Source of the DNA: Oscillibacter sp.
GTDB taxonomy: Bacteria > Bacillota > Clostridia > Oscillospirales > Oscillospiraceae
Assembly (NCBI GenBank): GCA_022791135.1
Contig: JAAVYM010000103.1
Span: 1-64,000, forward strand
Reading direction: 5' to 3'
DNA: 64,000 nucleotides
The position numbers and the translations under genes were made by a program. Below the pieces are notes generated by a model that did no database searches, was not told the DNA's origin, and saw nothing but the letters and a program-made list of their open reading frames with translations. Shown here in pieces: positions 17,572-26,902 of the stretch (position 1 is its first letter; every line of letters starts with the position of its first letter).

Positions 17572-18381
17572 ATGGATGTGATATATTTCTATGACGGCAG
17601 CTTCGAGGGATTTCTCTCCTGCATCTTCGAAAGCTACGCCCATAAAGAAATCCCCGCCGGGTTTTGCTCCGGCGAGGATACTGTTTTCACCCTGTTTGAT
17701 TCCCGCAGCGTGCGGACGGACTCTGAACATGCGGGGCGGGTCCTGCGAAAATTGTCCGCCCTGTCTCCGAACGCTGCGGTGCTGCTGCGGCGGGGATTTT
17801 TAACCTGCCTGCCGGACCGGGAGCTTTTCCTTTATCGGTTAGTCGTCAAGCTCCTGAAAGAAGGCCCCGGCTTCCTGCGGAACCGGTCCGATGAAGCCCT
17901 TTATCCCGTCTTAAAAGCCGTCCAGCACCTGAACGGCGAGGTACACCTGCTAAAGGGCTTTGTACGCTTTTCCGACTTGGGAGGCGTACTGGGCGGGGAG
18001 ATCCAGCCAAAGAACCGGGTCCTCCCCGTGCTGGGTGGGCACTTTTGCGCCCGCTTTCACAATGAGCGCTTCTTCCTCTATGACCGCACCCACAAAGAAG
18101 CGCTGTTCCACGTCCCTGGGAAAACAGCCATCCACCCTCTGGCTGAGTTTCATATGGGTCCTCCCGATGAGACGGAGGCCCGTTACCGCCTCCTGTGGAA
18201 GCGTTTTTACGACACCATTGCCATCAAAGAGCGGGAAAATCCCCGCCTTCGAATGAGCAACATGCCCAAGCGCTATTGGTCCACCATGACGGAGTTCCAG
18301 GATGAAGCCTGGTTTACAGCCTCCGCCCCTCTGCCAGCGCCTTCTCCGTCCAGCGGCCTGCCGGATGCCCCAGACGGGTAA
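17572..18381 (+). CDS. DUF4130/TIGR03915-like DNA-metabolism protein paired with radical SAM
   Basis: MDVIYFYDGSFEGFLSCIFESYAHKEIP..., MSNMPKRYWSTMTEF; typical partner of the upstream radical SAM protein. Confidence 0.82.
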   Translation: MDVIYFYDGSFEGFLSCIFESYAHKEIPAGFCSGEDTVFTLFDSRSVRTDSEHAGRVLRKLSALSPNAAVLLRRGFLTCLPDRELFLYRLVVKLLKEGPGFLRNRSDEALYPVLKAVQHLNGEVHLLKGFVRFSDLGGVLGGEIQPKNRVLPVLGGHFCARFHNERFFLYDRTHKEALFHVPGKTAIHPLAEFHMGPPDETEARYRLLWKRFYDTIAIKERENPRLRMSNMPKRYWSTMTEFQDEAWFTASAPLPAPSPSSGLPDAPDG

Positions 18382-18410
18382 GCGCGCCATCCTCCTCAAA
18401 CAACAGAGCT

Positions 18411-19115
18411 TTATGGTTCAAAACTCTCCCGCAGGCGTTTCAGGCCCCGGCGCTCCAGTCGGGAGATCTGTACCTGGGACACCCCCACCACCCGGGCCGT
18501 TTGCTCCTGCGTCAGCCCTTTGAAATAGCGGAGAAGGATCGTCATACGCTCCTTCTCCGGCAAGCGGTCAATCGCCTCCCGGAGGGCAATCCGCTCCACC
18601 AGCCCCTCCTCCGGAGCCTCGGTGCCCAAGGAACCCTCCAGCGTCAGGCCTTCCGCCGTCTCCTGCTGAAGGGACTCCGGCGTGTCCGTGGCCAGATCCG
18701 TCCGGGCAATCTCCTCCGGTGTCAAACCTGTGGCCTCCGACAGCTCGGAAAGGGCCGGCTCCCGGCCCAGCTGATGGCGCAGACGCTCTCTGGCAGTATA
18801 CAGCGTCTGGGCCTGTTCCCGGATGCTCCGCCCCACTTTCACCGCCCCGTCATCCCGGAGAAAACGGCGAATCTCCCCTGCAATTTTAGGTACGGCGTAG
18901 GTGGAAAAACAGGTGCCATAGTCAAAATCAAAGCCTTGGACCGCCTTTAAAAACCCCAGGCAGCCGAGCTGATAAAGGTCGTCTGGCTCCACCCCCCGGC
19001 CATAGTACCGCCGGACCACACTCCAAATCAGGCCGTTGTTTTCGATGACCGCCCGCTCACAGGCATCCCGGTCCCCCTGCTGGGCCGCCCGGAGCAGTTC
19101 CAGCGCTGCGCTCAT
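18411..19115 (-). CDS. sigF: RNA polymerase sporulation sigma factor SigF
   Basis: Regions 2-4 complete (DDLYQLGCLGFLKAVQGFDFDYGTCFSTYAVPKIAGEIRRFLRDDGAVKVGRS...); downstream of spoIIAB. Confidence 0.93.
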   Translation of the reverse strand: MSAALELLRAAQQGDRDACERAVIENNGLIWSVVRRYYGRGVEPDDLYQLGCLGFLKAVQGFDFDYGTCFSTYAVPKIAGEIRRFLRDDGAVKVGRSIREQAQTLYTARERLRHQLGREPALSELSEATGLTPEEIARTDLATDTPESLQQETAEGLTLEGSLGTEAPEEGLVERIALREAIDRLPEKERMTILLRYFKGLTQEQTARVVGVSQVQISRLERRGLKRLRESFEP

Positions 19116-19555
19116 TTCTTCACGCGGGTGGCCAGCTTCTTCTTCATCACCACCGTGGTCCCCCGGTTCACCGTGGACCGCACCGCCACCTTGTCCATAA
19201 AACTCTCCATAATCGTAAAGCCCATGCCGCTGCGTTCCTCCCCCCCGGTGGTAAACATGGGCTGGCGGGCCTTTTCCACGTCGGGAATACCCCGGCCATG
19301 GTCCTTCACTGTTAGCTCCAGCACATTTCCCGGCAGCACCCGCATTTTCAGCAGGATATCGCCAATGGCGTCCGGGTACCCGTGGACGATGGCATTTGTC
19401 ACCGCCTCGCTGACGGCAGTTTTGATATCCTCCAGCTCATTAAGAGTGGGATCCAGCTGGGCGGCGAAGCAGGCCACCGTAGAACGGGCAAAGCCCTCAT
19501 TCCGGCTTTGGCTGGGAAATTCCAGCGTGACCTCGTTGACTGCTTTGGTCCTCAT
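19112..19555 (-). CDS. spoIIAB: Anti-sigma F factor SpoIIAB
   Basis: GHKL-type: NELEDIKTAVSEAVTNAIVHGY, KDHGRGIPDVEKARQPMFTT. Confidence 0.93.
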   Translation of the reverse strand: MRTKAVNEVTLEFPSQSRNEGFARSTVACFAAQLDPTLNELEDIKTAVSEAVTNAIVHGYPDAIGDILLKMRVLPGNVLELTVKDHGRGIPDVEKARQPMFTTGGEERSGMGFTIMESFMDKVAVRSTVNRGTTVVMKKKLATRVKK

Positions 19556-19568
19556 TATGTAAACCTCC

Positions 19569-19874
19569 TTATTTAATCGCCACAAGCCGGCTGACCCCGG
19601 CGGCATCCAGCACGCGCCGGGCCTGGGGCGGGACGGCCCGCACCAGCAAGCTGCCGTCCAGCAGCCGCATTTTTTGCTGCGCCCGCAAAATCAACGCTAT
19701 GCCGGAGCTGTCCATGAAGGTAATCCCCTCCAGGTCCAGCACCAGCTTCCTGGGAAGCGCCGCGTCCAGGGCCTCTTCCAGCTCCCGGAGGGCGCTCCGT
19801 GCCCCGTGGTGGTCCAGTTCTCCGCTGAGTTCCAGCAGCAGGTTCCGGTCCACGCTCTTCACCTGGATCTCCAT
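19569..19874 (-). CDS. spoIIAA: Anti-sigma F factor antagonist SpoIIAA (STAS domain)
   Basis: MEIQVKSVDRNLLLELSGELDHHGA...LDLEGITFMDSSGIALILRAQ; operon with spoIIAB-sigF. Confidence 0.92.
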   Translation of the reverse strand: MEIQVKSVDRNLLLELSGELDHHGARSALRELEEALDAALPRKLVLDLEGITFMDSSGIALILRAQQKMRLLDGSLLVRAVPPQARRVLDAAGVSRLVAIK

Positions 19875-20084
19875 ATCGTTCCCCTCTTTTGTCATCAATG
19901 TCCCGGCCTTTGGAACCGGCTTCCGCGCCCGCAGGGCAGAACTCATATCTGGATGATAGCACGTCCGATTCCGACTTTCTGTCGAAATCCATAGGAAAGG
20001 TTTGGAAATTTCGCAGGATGCATCCCTTTTACCCTTCGTGTTGATAAACGCCTATAAAATTTTTCCATCGTTAAAATGACGGAA

Positions 20085-20115
20085 CGGGCAGTTACCTGCT
20101 GTCAGTAACTGCCCG
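20085..20115 (-). repeat. CGGGCAGTTAC hairpin (copy 1)
   Basis: Perfect 11-bp arms CGGGCAGTTAC/GTAACTGCCCG, 16 bp downstream of the stop of the GyrI-like gene; second copy at 62169-62201. Confidence 0.7.
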
Positions 20116-20131
20116 ATAAATCCCGGCTTAC

Positions 20132-20767
20132 TTATGCCCGTCTAATTGGATGCCTGATAACGGTTTTCCATTTTTCAGGGGCGGCCTTTCTTGGGTCCGA
20201 TATATAAATTTCGTGGTGCAGCCTTGTGCCCGTCAATTCATTAACATATCCGTTCTCAGCCAGATATTCATCCATCAATGCAACCGAGGCGGGCTCATCG
20301 TCAAAAGAACCCATGTGCATGATTTGGACGCACAACCCCTCCTCAATGCTTATAAACTTCGCTGATGAACAATCCAGCTTCTTCTTTTGAGCCGCCGTTT
20401 TAACTGCCCACTCAAAATCCTTTTCCGCTACAAAATCAGGGAGGCGGATCACGGAGATCCAATTGAATGCAGATTTGTCGGAATAGTCCACACCGTCAAC
20501 ATTGTCCTGCCACCAAAAGCCCTCAAGCGGTGGTACGACATATTCAAAGAAGCCACTGATTTTGTAATCGGTTTTATAGCTCATTTTCAAAGTGTACGCA
20601 ACAGCGTACAACACGCTGATTGCCTGCTGATATGCGCCGCCGTCCTCGTTTGGGTCGCCTTTTCCCCTGACTGCAATGTAATTCGCCTTTGGAATGTTTA
20701 CAATCTCAGGCTTGTTCTTCGGCAGATAGTATTCTTTATATTCTTTCTTAAAATCAAAAGCCATCAT
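20132..20767 (-). CDS. GyrI-like small-molecule-binding domain protein
   Basis: FDFKKEYKEYYLPKNKPEIVNIPKANYIAVRGKGDPNEDGGAYQQAISVLYAVAYTLKMS...HEIYISDPRK. Confidence 0.85.
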   Translation of the reverse strand: MMAFDFKKEYKEYYLPKNKPEIVNIPKANYIAVRGKGDPNEDGGAYQQAISVLYAVAYTLKMSYKTDYKISGFFEYVVPPLEGFWWQDNVDGVDYSDKSAFNWISVIRLPDFVAEKDFEWAVKTAAQKKKLDCSSAKFISIEEGLCVQIMHMGSFDDEPASVALMDEYLAENGYVNELTGTRLHHEIYISDPRKAAPEKWKTVIRHPIRRA

Positions 20768-20994
20768 TTTCCTCCATTAAATACCGATTTGTCGAGTTGA
20801 TTATTTCACAGCCAATCTTTGCTTTCAAGCTGATGTTGGTGAAATCGCCAGTGCCCGGCCTCATCAACATGAAAGGTAGAGGCCCAGGATGCCGCAAAAT
20901 GGCCATTTTGTCTTCCGGCTATGGGTGGGCAAGGGTCGAAGGTCCCATGAAAACAGTCCAAATGTGGTCTTTGCCCGCTTTTCTGCAAGAACGG

Positions 20995-21036
20995 GAAGCG
21001 CCCCCGGAACCACAGTTCTGGGGGCGCTTTTTCTTT
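20995..21036 (+). terminator. Rho-independent terminator on the plus strand
   Basis: aagcgcccccggaaccacagttctgggggcgctttttcttttt; no annotated plus-strand gene ends here. Confidence 0.75.
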
Positions 21037-21080
21037 TTGGTTCTTGCTATCCTTCCAGCGCAGCTGTTTTGAAGGAACGC

Positions 21081-21449
21081 TTATTTCACAGCAATGGCCT
21101 CCACCTCGCAGAGGACGCCCTTAGGCAGATCCTTCACCGCCACGCAGGAGCGGGCAGGCTTGGAGGTAAAGAACTTGGCATAGACTTCGTTGAAGGCAGT
21201 GAAATCGCCGATATCCGCCAGGAAGCAAGTGGTCTTGACCACCTTGTCAAAGCCGACGCCGGCGCTCTCCAGGATCGCGCCTACGTTCTTGCAGCTCTGC
21301 TCTGCCTGGGCGGCAATGCCCTCGGCAATCGCACCGGTGGCGGGGTCCACGGGGATCTGGCCGGAGGTGAAAACAAAGCCGTTGACCTCATAGCCCTGAG
21401 AATAGGGGCCGATGGCGCCGGGAGCGTTCTTGGTTTCCAAAATTTTCAT
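21081..21449 (-). CDS. RidA family reactive intermediate deaminase
   Basis: MKILETKNAPGAIGPYSQGYEVNGFVFTSGQIPVDPATG...ARSCVAVKDLPKGVLCEVEAIAV. Confidence 0.95.
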   Translation of the reverse strand: MKILETKNAPGAIGPYSQGYEVNGFVFTSGQIPVDPATGAIAEGIAAQAEQSCKNVGAILESAGVGFDKVVKTTCFLADIGDFTAFNEVYAKFFTSKPARSCVAVKDLPKGVLCEVEAIAVK

Positions 21450-21542
21450 GGTAACGGTTCTCCTTTTTGTAGTTTGGTACATCTACTGTAATACAAAATA
21501 CCAGGAATTGCAAGGGGCTGAACCGGAATATTTTGTATATTT

Positions 21543-22910
21543 CTAATAAGTGGGAACCTCTACATCCCGGTATCCCGACTCCTTGGCCGACGCAAAGCCC
21601 AAGGACAGGCGCACCTGCTCTTCCTCTGAAAACTCCGCCACTGCCGCCTCAAAGGCTTCCGGGGCCGCCTGGCGCTGGACCTCCAGCACCTCACGCAACG
21701 GCGTGCGGAAATCCGTCAGCGCGTCCTCTGTCTCCAGCAGGAAGTTCATGACCGCCTTGTCCCGGACATGCTGACCCTCTCCCACGGCGGCGTCCGCCAC
21801 AGCCGACATCAGCGGTTCAAACCAGTCGGAGCCGTAGAGGTGCCGCCCCAGAACGCCCCAGTTTTCCGCACTGGACCCGCCCACGCACTCCAGCAGCGCA
21901 AGGTCTTCCACCTCTTGTCCAAACATCACGTCCAGAACCGTCTGCTGAAGCCGCTCGTTGCCCTCCATGTAAGTGCGGTCCACTTCCGAAACCTCTTCAA
22001 AGCAGTCCTCGGCCGTCTCATGACCAAAGAACTCCTCCACAAAGTTTGCCGCCGCACCGGCGGGCGTCAGCAGCTCCGGCCGCTCCCCGGCGTCGCACGC
22101 CGCCTGTAGGTCCGCGTAATACTCCGCAGACGGCTTACCGCTGTCCGGGAAGTAAAGGTATTGTCCGCCGTATTCGTCCATCCATTGGTCCACAGCCCAA
22201 ATGCCGCCCTCCCCCTGTCGGGCGGGCTGGCGGAGGAGCAAGGTGTCATAAAGGCGGGTATCCCCGTCTTTCAGGTAGTAGGAATAGTAACGCAGAATGA
22301 CATGATTCCCATCCCCGGCGGCCAGCTGGTCCGTAAAATCCCTGGCGCTGAAGGACTGGAGGTTGTTTCGGGTGAGAAAATCCTCCCGAACCTGCGGACC
22401 GATCTCGTTCAGCTCCTCCCAGGTCTTCCAGTCCTCGCTCTCTGTGTCGATCTCTCCGCCGGAGCGGTAAAACTGCACATCGGTAGGGAATGTATAGGCG
22501 TAGTAATGCTCTCCGTCGGTAGCAAAGACCTCCATGCCGGAACCATCGGCACTGATATGCTGTTCAAAAGCTGCCTGGTCCATCGTCAAAAGGCCGAAGA
22601 GAAACCCGCCTCCGCCGCCGAAATCCTGCATCGCCGCCTCATAGGATGCATTCTCGTAAACGGAGATCAGGGGCTTCCAGCTCTCCTCCGCCCCGGGGAA
22701 CTCCACATCCACCCGAAGTTGGTCCACGTATTCACTCGGCAGGGCCACCTGCAGCCCCCCGCAGTCATAGACGGTCACATCCCCGCCGCCGGTGTCCTGG
22801 GACGGGGAATCGCCGGAGGGGCGCTCTCCTTCCGGGACTTCCTCTCCCCCGCAGGCGGCCAGAGTCAGCACACAGGCCAGCACCAGGGCAAAGGCCGATA
22901 ATCGCCGCAT
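21543..22910 (-). CDS. Hypothetical lipoprotein
   Basis: MRRLSAFALVLACVLTLAACGGEE lipobox; no recognised domain. Confidence 0.7.
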   Translation of the reverse strand: MRRLSAFALVLACVLTLAACGGEEVPEGERPSGDSPSQDTGGGDVTVYDCGGLQVALPSEYVDQLRVDVEFPGAEESWKPLISVYENASYEAAMQDFGGGGGFLFGLLTMDQAAFEQHISADGSGMEVFATDGEHYYAYTFPTDVQFYRSGGEIDTESEDWKTWEELNEIGPQVREDFLTRNNLQSFSARDFTDQLAAGDGNHVILRYYSYYLKDGDTRLYDTLLLRQPARQGEGGIWAVDQWMDEYGGQYLYFPDSGKPSAEYYADLQAACDAGERPELLTPAGAAANFVEEFFGHETAEDCFEEVSEVDRTYMEGNERLQQTVLDVMFGQEVEDLALLECVGGSSAENWGVLGRHLYGSDWFEPLMSAVADAAVGEGQHVRDKAVMNFLLETEDALTDFRTPLREVLEVQRQAAPEAFEAAVAEFSEEEQVRLSLGFASAKESGYRDVEVPTY

Positions 22911-23274
22911 ACCCACAGCTCCTTTCCTTGAATCGCACTCTAAAGAGAACCTGTATTCAAAACCGGAAGATGCGAAACCGGCGGATGAGGCTTCCACACC
23001 GGACAGCATCTTCCAAAGGAATCCCGACGGATCACCAGGGAAACGGATACGCTGCGGCGGAAAAAGGCCCCTCTGGGCAGTATTCGGCAGTTTTGAATGC
23101 AGGTTTTTGAAATTAGTATGACAGTTCCACCCCGGGAAATAAACACAAAACCAGAACAAATGGTAACAAATCGGAAACAAAAAAATCCGGGGACTTCCGC
23201 TGTTGTGCATTGGGCGGAAGCGTGGTATAATAATCCAGATTATGAATTTTCCTTTTTGACAGGAGGTTTTCCAT

Positions 23275-25941
23275 ATGAAGCTCATGGTCATCGACGGAAA
23301 CAGCATCCTCAACCGGGCCTATTACGGCATCCGTCCCCTCTCCACCCGGGACGGACTCTATACTCACGCCGTCTACGGCTTTTTGACCACGCTTCTCCGG
23401 CTGGAGGGCGAGGAGGCCCCCGACGCTCTCTGCGCCACCTTCGACGTGCACGCCCCCACCTTCCGCCATAAGGCCGACGCCGCCTACAAGGCCACCCGCA
23501 AGCCCATGCCGGAGGAACTGCGAATGCAGGTACCGGTGCTGAAAGAGGTGTTGGACGCGCTGAACATCCCCCGTTACGAACTGGAGGGCTGGGAGGCCGA
23601 CGATCTGCTGGGCACGATCTCCCGCCGGTGCGCCGGTGCGGGCTGGGAGTGCGTGGTGGTCACCGGGGACAAGGACAGCCTCCAGCTAATCAGCGAGACC
23701 ACCAAGGTGAAGCTGGTCTCCACCCGTATGGGCCAGACCACAACGGTTGATTACACCGAGGCCGTCTTCCGGGAGAAGTACGGCTTTGGCCCCATACACA
23801 TGATCGATCTCAAGGCCCTCATGGGCGACAGCTCCGACAACATCCCCGGAGTCCGGGGCGTGGGAGAAAAAACCGCCATGGGCCTGGTTCAAATGTATGA
23901 ATCCATCGACCGCCTCTATGCCAGCATGCCGGAAATCGAAACCGCCCCGGGCACACCGGCCAAGCCCGGCATCGTGAAAAAGCTGGCGGAGGGGGAGGCC
24001 GACGCCCGGCACTCCTACTGGCTGGCTACCATCGCCGCCGACGCGCCCCTGGACTTTCGCCCGGAGGATTGCCTGCGCAAAGCCCCCGGCCCCGGCGCCT
24101 ATCCCCTGTTTTTGAAGCTGGAGTTCGCCAAGCTCATTGAGCGCTTCGGCCTGTCCTCCGCCCCGGCCCCGGCGACGGAGGACAGGCCGGCTACCGCCGT
24201 CACCGTGGAACGGGTGGAGGACCCCCGGCGGGGGGCGGAGCTGCTGGAGCTTTGGCGCAGGGCAGACCACGTGTCCCTGCTGGCTCTGCCGGACTGCTCC
24301 GGCGTTGGGGTTTACTGCGAGGCGGAATCGGGCGGCGCGATCCTGGCGGAGCTGCTGTTCGAGGGCTACCGGGGGGACTGGAACGCCCTGCTGGGCGCCT
24401 TGTTCTCCGGGGATATCCGCAAGGTCTCCCACAACGTCAAGGATCTGATGCGGGCGCTGCTGGAAGGCGGCCTCCCGGCGGAGGGCTTCGTCTTCGACAC
24501 CGCCCTGGCCGCGTATCTGCTGGATGCCACCGCAGGGAGCTACGACCTTTCTCGCCTGTCCGTCGCCTATTTCAATGAAGAGCTGCCCAAGCCCCTCTAT
24601 CTGGAGCCGGACGCCTTCTCTCTCCTGGGTAGCGGGGAGGCTGCCGTCTCCCTGGACCGCTTCGTCGCCGCCGTGGACGCCCTCTACCGCATCCTCGCGC
24701 CTAAGCTCCAGGAGCGGGGGCAGCAGGAACTGTTCGAAACCGCCGAGCTGCCGCTTTGCCGGGTGCTGGCGGAGATGGAGCGGACCGGCTGCCGGGCCGA
24801 CGCCCGCGCTCTGGCCGCCTTCGGCCAGCGCCTCTCCGCCCAGATCGCCGAGCAAGAGTCCGCCATCTATGCCATGGCCGGCGGGGCCTTCAATATCAAC
24901 TCCCCCAAGCAGCTTGGCGAGGTGCTCTTCGAGCGGCTGGGCCTGCCCCACGGGAAAAAGGCCAAAACCGGCTGGTCCACCAACGCCGACGTCTTAGAAA
25001 AGCTCCGCTGGCAGCACCCCATTGTCCAGGCCGTGCTGGACTACCGCCAGTCCGCCAAGCTGAAATCCACCTATGCCGACGGGCTTTTGAAGGCCATCGA
25101 CCCCGACGGGCGGGTGCGGACGAATTTTCAGATGACCGTCACCGCCACGGGGCGGCTCAGCTCCACGGAGCCGAACCTCCAGAACATCCCCACCCGCACA
25201 GATCTGGGCAGCGAGTTCCGCCGGATGTTCACGGCGGAGGAGGGCTGCGTCCTGGTGGACGCGGACTACTCCCAGATCGAGCTGCGGATCCTCAGCCACA
25301 TCGCCGGGGACGAAGACATGCGGCGTGCCTTCCTGGCCGGGGGGGACTTTCACGCCGAGACCGCCGCCAAGGTCTTCCGCGTGGACCGGGAGTCCGTGAC
25401 GCCGGAGATGCGCCGCAGCGCCAAGGCCGTCAACTTCGGCATTGTCTACGGCATCTCCGCCTTCTCCTTGAGCCAGGACCTGGGCGTCACCGTCGCCGAG
25501 GCCAAGGCGTATATGGACGCCTACTTCGCCACCTTCCCCGGCGTGCGGCACTATATGGACGAAGTGGTCAAACAGGCCCGGGAGACCGGCTATGTGGAGA
25601 CCCTGCTCCACCGGCGGCGGGACCTGCCGGAGCTGACCAGCTCCAACAAAAATATGCGGTCCTTTGGGGAGCGCGTGGCGCTGAATATGCCTATTCAGGG
25701 CACCGCCGCAGACGTGATGAAGCTGGCCATGGCGGCAGTCTGGAGGCGGCTGCGGGCGGAGCGGCCCCAGGCCCGGCTGGTCCTCCAGATCCACGACGAG
25801 CTGATCGTGGAGTGCCCCGAGGAGGAGGCAGAGGCCGTGGCGCGGCTGCTGGAGGAGGAGATGGAGCACGTGGTCCAGCTCTCCGTTCCCCTGACGGCGG
25901 AGGCCCACTGGGGACGAAACTGGCTGGAGGCCAAGGGATGA
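23275..25941 (+). CDS. polA: DNA polymerase I
   Basis: 5'-3' exonuclease N-terminus and polymerase motifs (VDADYSQIELRILSHIAGDEDM, RRSAKAVNFGIVYGIS, QIHDELIVECPEEE). Confidence 0.97.
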   Translation: MKLMVIDGNSILNRAYYGIRPLSTRDGLYTHAVYGFLTTLLRLEGEEAPDALCATFDVHAPTFRHKADAAYKATRKPMPEELRMQVPVLKEVLDALNIPRYELEGWEADDLLGTISRRCAGAGWECVVVTGDKDSLQLISETTKVKLVSTRMGQTTTVDYTEAVFREKYGFGPIHMIDLKALMGDSSDNIPGVRGVGEKTAMGLVQMYESIDRLYASMPEIETAPGTPAKPGIVKKLAEGEADARHSYWLATIAADAPLDFRPEDCLRKAPGPGAYPLFLKLEFAKLIERFGLSSAPAPATEDRPATAVTVERVEDPRRGAELLELWRRADHVSLLALPDCSGVGVYCEAESGGAILAELLFEGYRGDWNALLGALFSGDIRKVSHNVKDLMRALLEGGLPAEGFVFDTALAAYLLDATAGSYDLSRLSVAYFNEELPKPLYLEPDAFSLLGSGEAAVSLDRFVAAVDALYRILAPKLQERGQQELFETAELPLCRVLAEMERTGCRADARALAAFGQRLSAQIAEQESAIYAMAGGAFNINSPKQLGEVLFERLGLPHGKKAKTGWSTNADVLEKLRWQHPIVQAVLDYRQSAKLKSTYADGLLKAIDPDGRVRTNFQMTVTATGRLSSTEPNLQNIPTRTDLGSEFRRMFTAEEGCVLVDADYSQIELRILSHIAGDEDMRRAFLAGGDFHAETAAKVFRVDRESVTPEMRRSAKAVNFGIVYGISAFSLSQDLGVTVAEAKAYMDAYFATFPGVRHYMDEVVKQARETGYVETLLHRRRDLPELTSSNKNMRSFGERVALNMPIQGTAADVMKLAMAAVWRRLRAERPQARLVLQIHDELIVECPEEEAEAVARLLEEEMEHVVQLSVPLTAEAHWGRNWLEAKG

Positions 25942-26411
25942 CGGAACACCTCGGCTTTTTCTGGCTGGGGGCGCTGTTTCTGCTGGGCCTGACGGTTCCA
26001 AACCTGGCCTGGACCCGGCACAGGCCCCAGGGCTATGACCCTTCCCGGGAGGACCGCCGCCTCGCCCTGCTGGAGCAGACCGGACAGGTTTGGGTCACCG
26101 GCGGGACCCTGCTGAACCGGGACATCGCCTGGAGGCCCTGGTCCGGCTGGTCCTGGTGGCTGGCGGGGGCGGCCGCGCTGATGGCGCTGTACGAGTACTG
26201 GTGGTTCCGCTATTTCCGAAGCCCCCGGACCATGGCGGACTTCACCGCCGGACTCTTGGGCATTCCCGTGGCGGGGGCCGTCCTGCCGGTGGGGGCGTTT
26301 TCCCTGCTGGCAATCTATGGGCGGGCGTGGTGGCTGCTGCCGGGGATCGCGATCCTGGGCTTCGGCCATATCGGCATTCACCTGGCGCACCGGAAGGAGG
26401 TCCTTGCATGA
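25938..26411 (+). CDS. Integral membrane protein
   Basis: MTEHLGFFWLGALFLLGLTVPNLAW...; several hydrophobic segments; ATGA overlap with polA stop. Confidence 0.7.
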   Translation: MTEHLGFFWLGALFLLGLTVPNLAWTRHRPQGYDPSREDRRLALLEQTGQVWVTGGTLLNRDIAWRPWSGWSWWLAGAAALMALYEYWWFRYFRSPRTMADFTAGLLGIPVAGAVLPVGAFSLLAIYGRAWWLLPGIAILGFGHIGIHLAHRKEVLA

Positions 26412-26902
26412 AACGCCTATACCTGATCGGCGGCCCCATGGGCGTGGGAAAAACCACGGTCTGCCGGGCGCTGCAAAGACGGCTGGAGCGGAGCGTCTTT
26501 CTGGACGGCGACTGGTGCTGGGACGCCCATCCCTTTCAGGTGACGGAGGAGACCAAGGGAATGGTGCTGGAAAACATCGTCTTCTTGCTGAACAACTTCC
26601 TCCGCTGTTTCGCCTATGACCATGTGATCTTTTGCTGGGTGCTTCACCAGCAGGCAATTCTGGACGGCCTGCGCGCCCGGCTGAATACCCGGGACTGCCA
26701 GGTACGGGCCGTCTCCCTCGTCGCCTCGCCGGAGGCCCTGGCCGCCCGGCTGGAGGCGGATATCCGCGCCGGCAGGCGAAACCGGGGCGCCCTGGAGCGG
26801 AGCCTGGCCTACCTGCCGCTGTTCGGGGCGCTGGAGACCGAGAAGCTGGACGTCTCCGCCCTCACGCCGGAGGAGGCCGCCGCCCATTTGGAGGAAACAT
26901 GA
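26408..26902 (+). CDS. P-loop (AAA/kinase-like) protein
   Basis: MKRLYLIGGPMGVGKTTVCRALQRRLERSVFLDGDWCW; Walker A. Confidence 0.8.
   Translation: MKRLYLIGGPMGVGKTTVCRALQRRLERSVFLDGDWCWDAHPFQVTEETKGMVLENIVFLLNNFLRCFAYDHVIFCWVLHQQAILDGLRARLNTRDCQVRAVSLVASPEALAARLEADIRAGRRNRGALERSLAYLPLFGALETEKLDVSALTPEEAAAHLEET

Noticed and set aside
20806-20988. 60-aa minus-strand ORF in the GyrI-ridA gap
   Set aside because: No RBS or recognisable domain; kept only as evidence that the gap could be repeat-derived.
22911-23312. N-terminal 134-aa extension of the lipoprotein ORF
   Set aside because: Lipobox signal peptide starts at MRRLSAF (22910); upstream part overlaps the polA start and promoter region.
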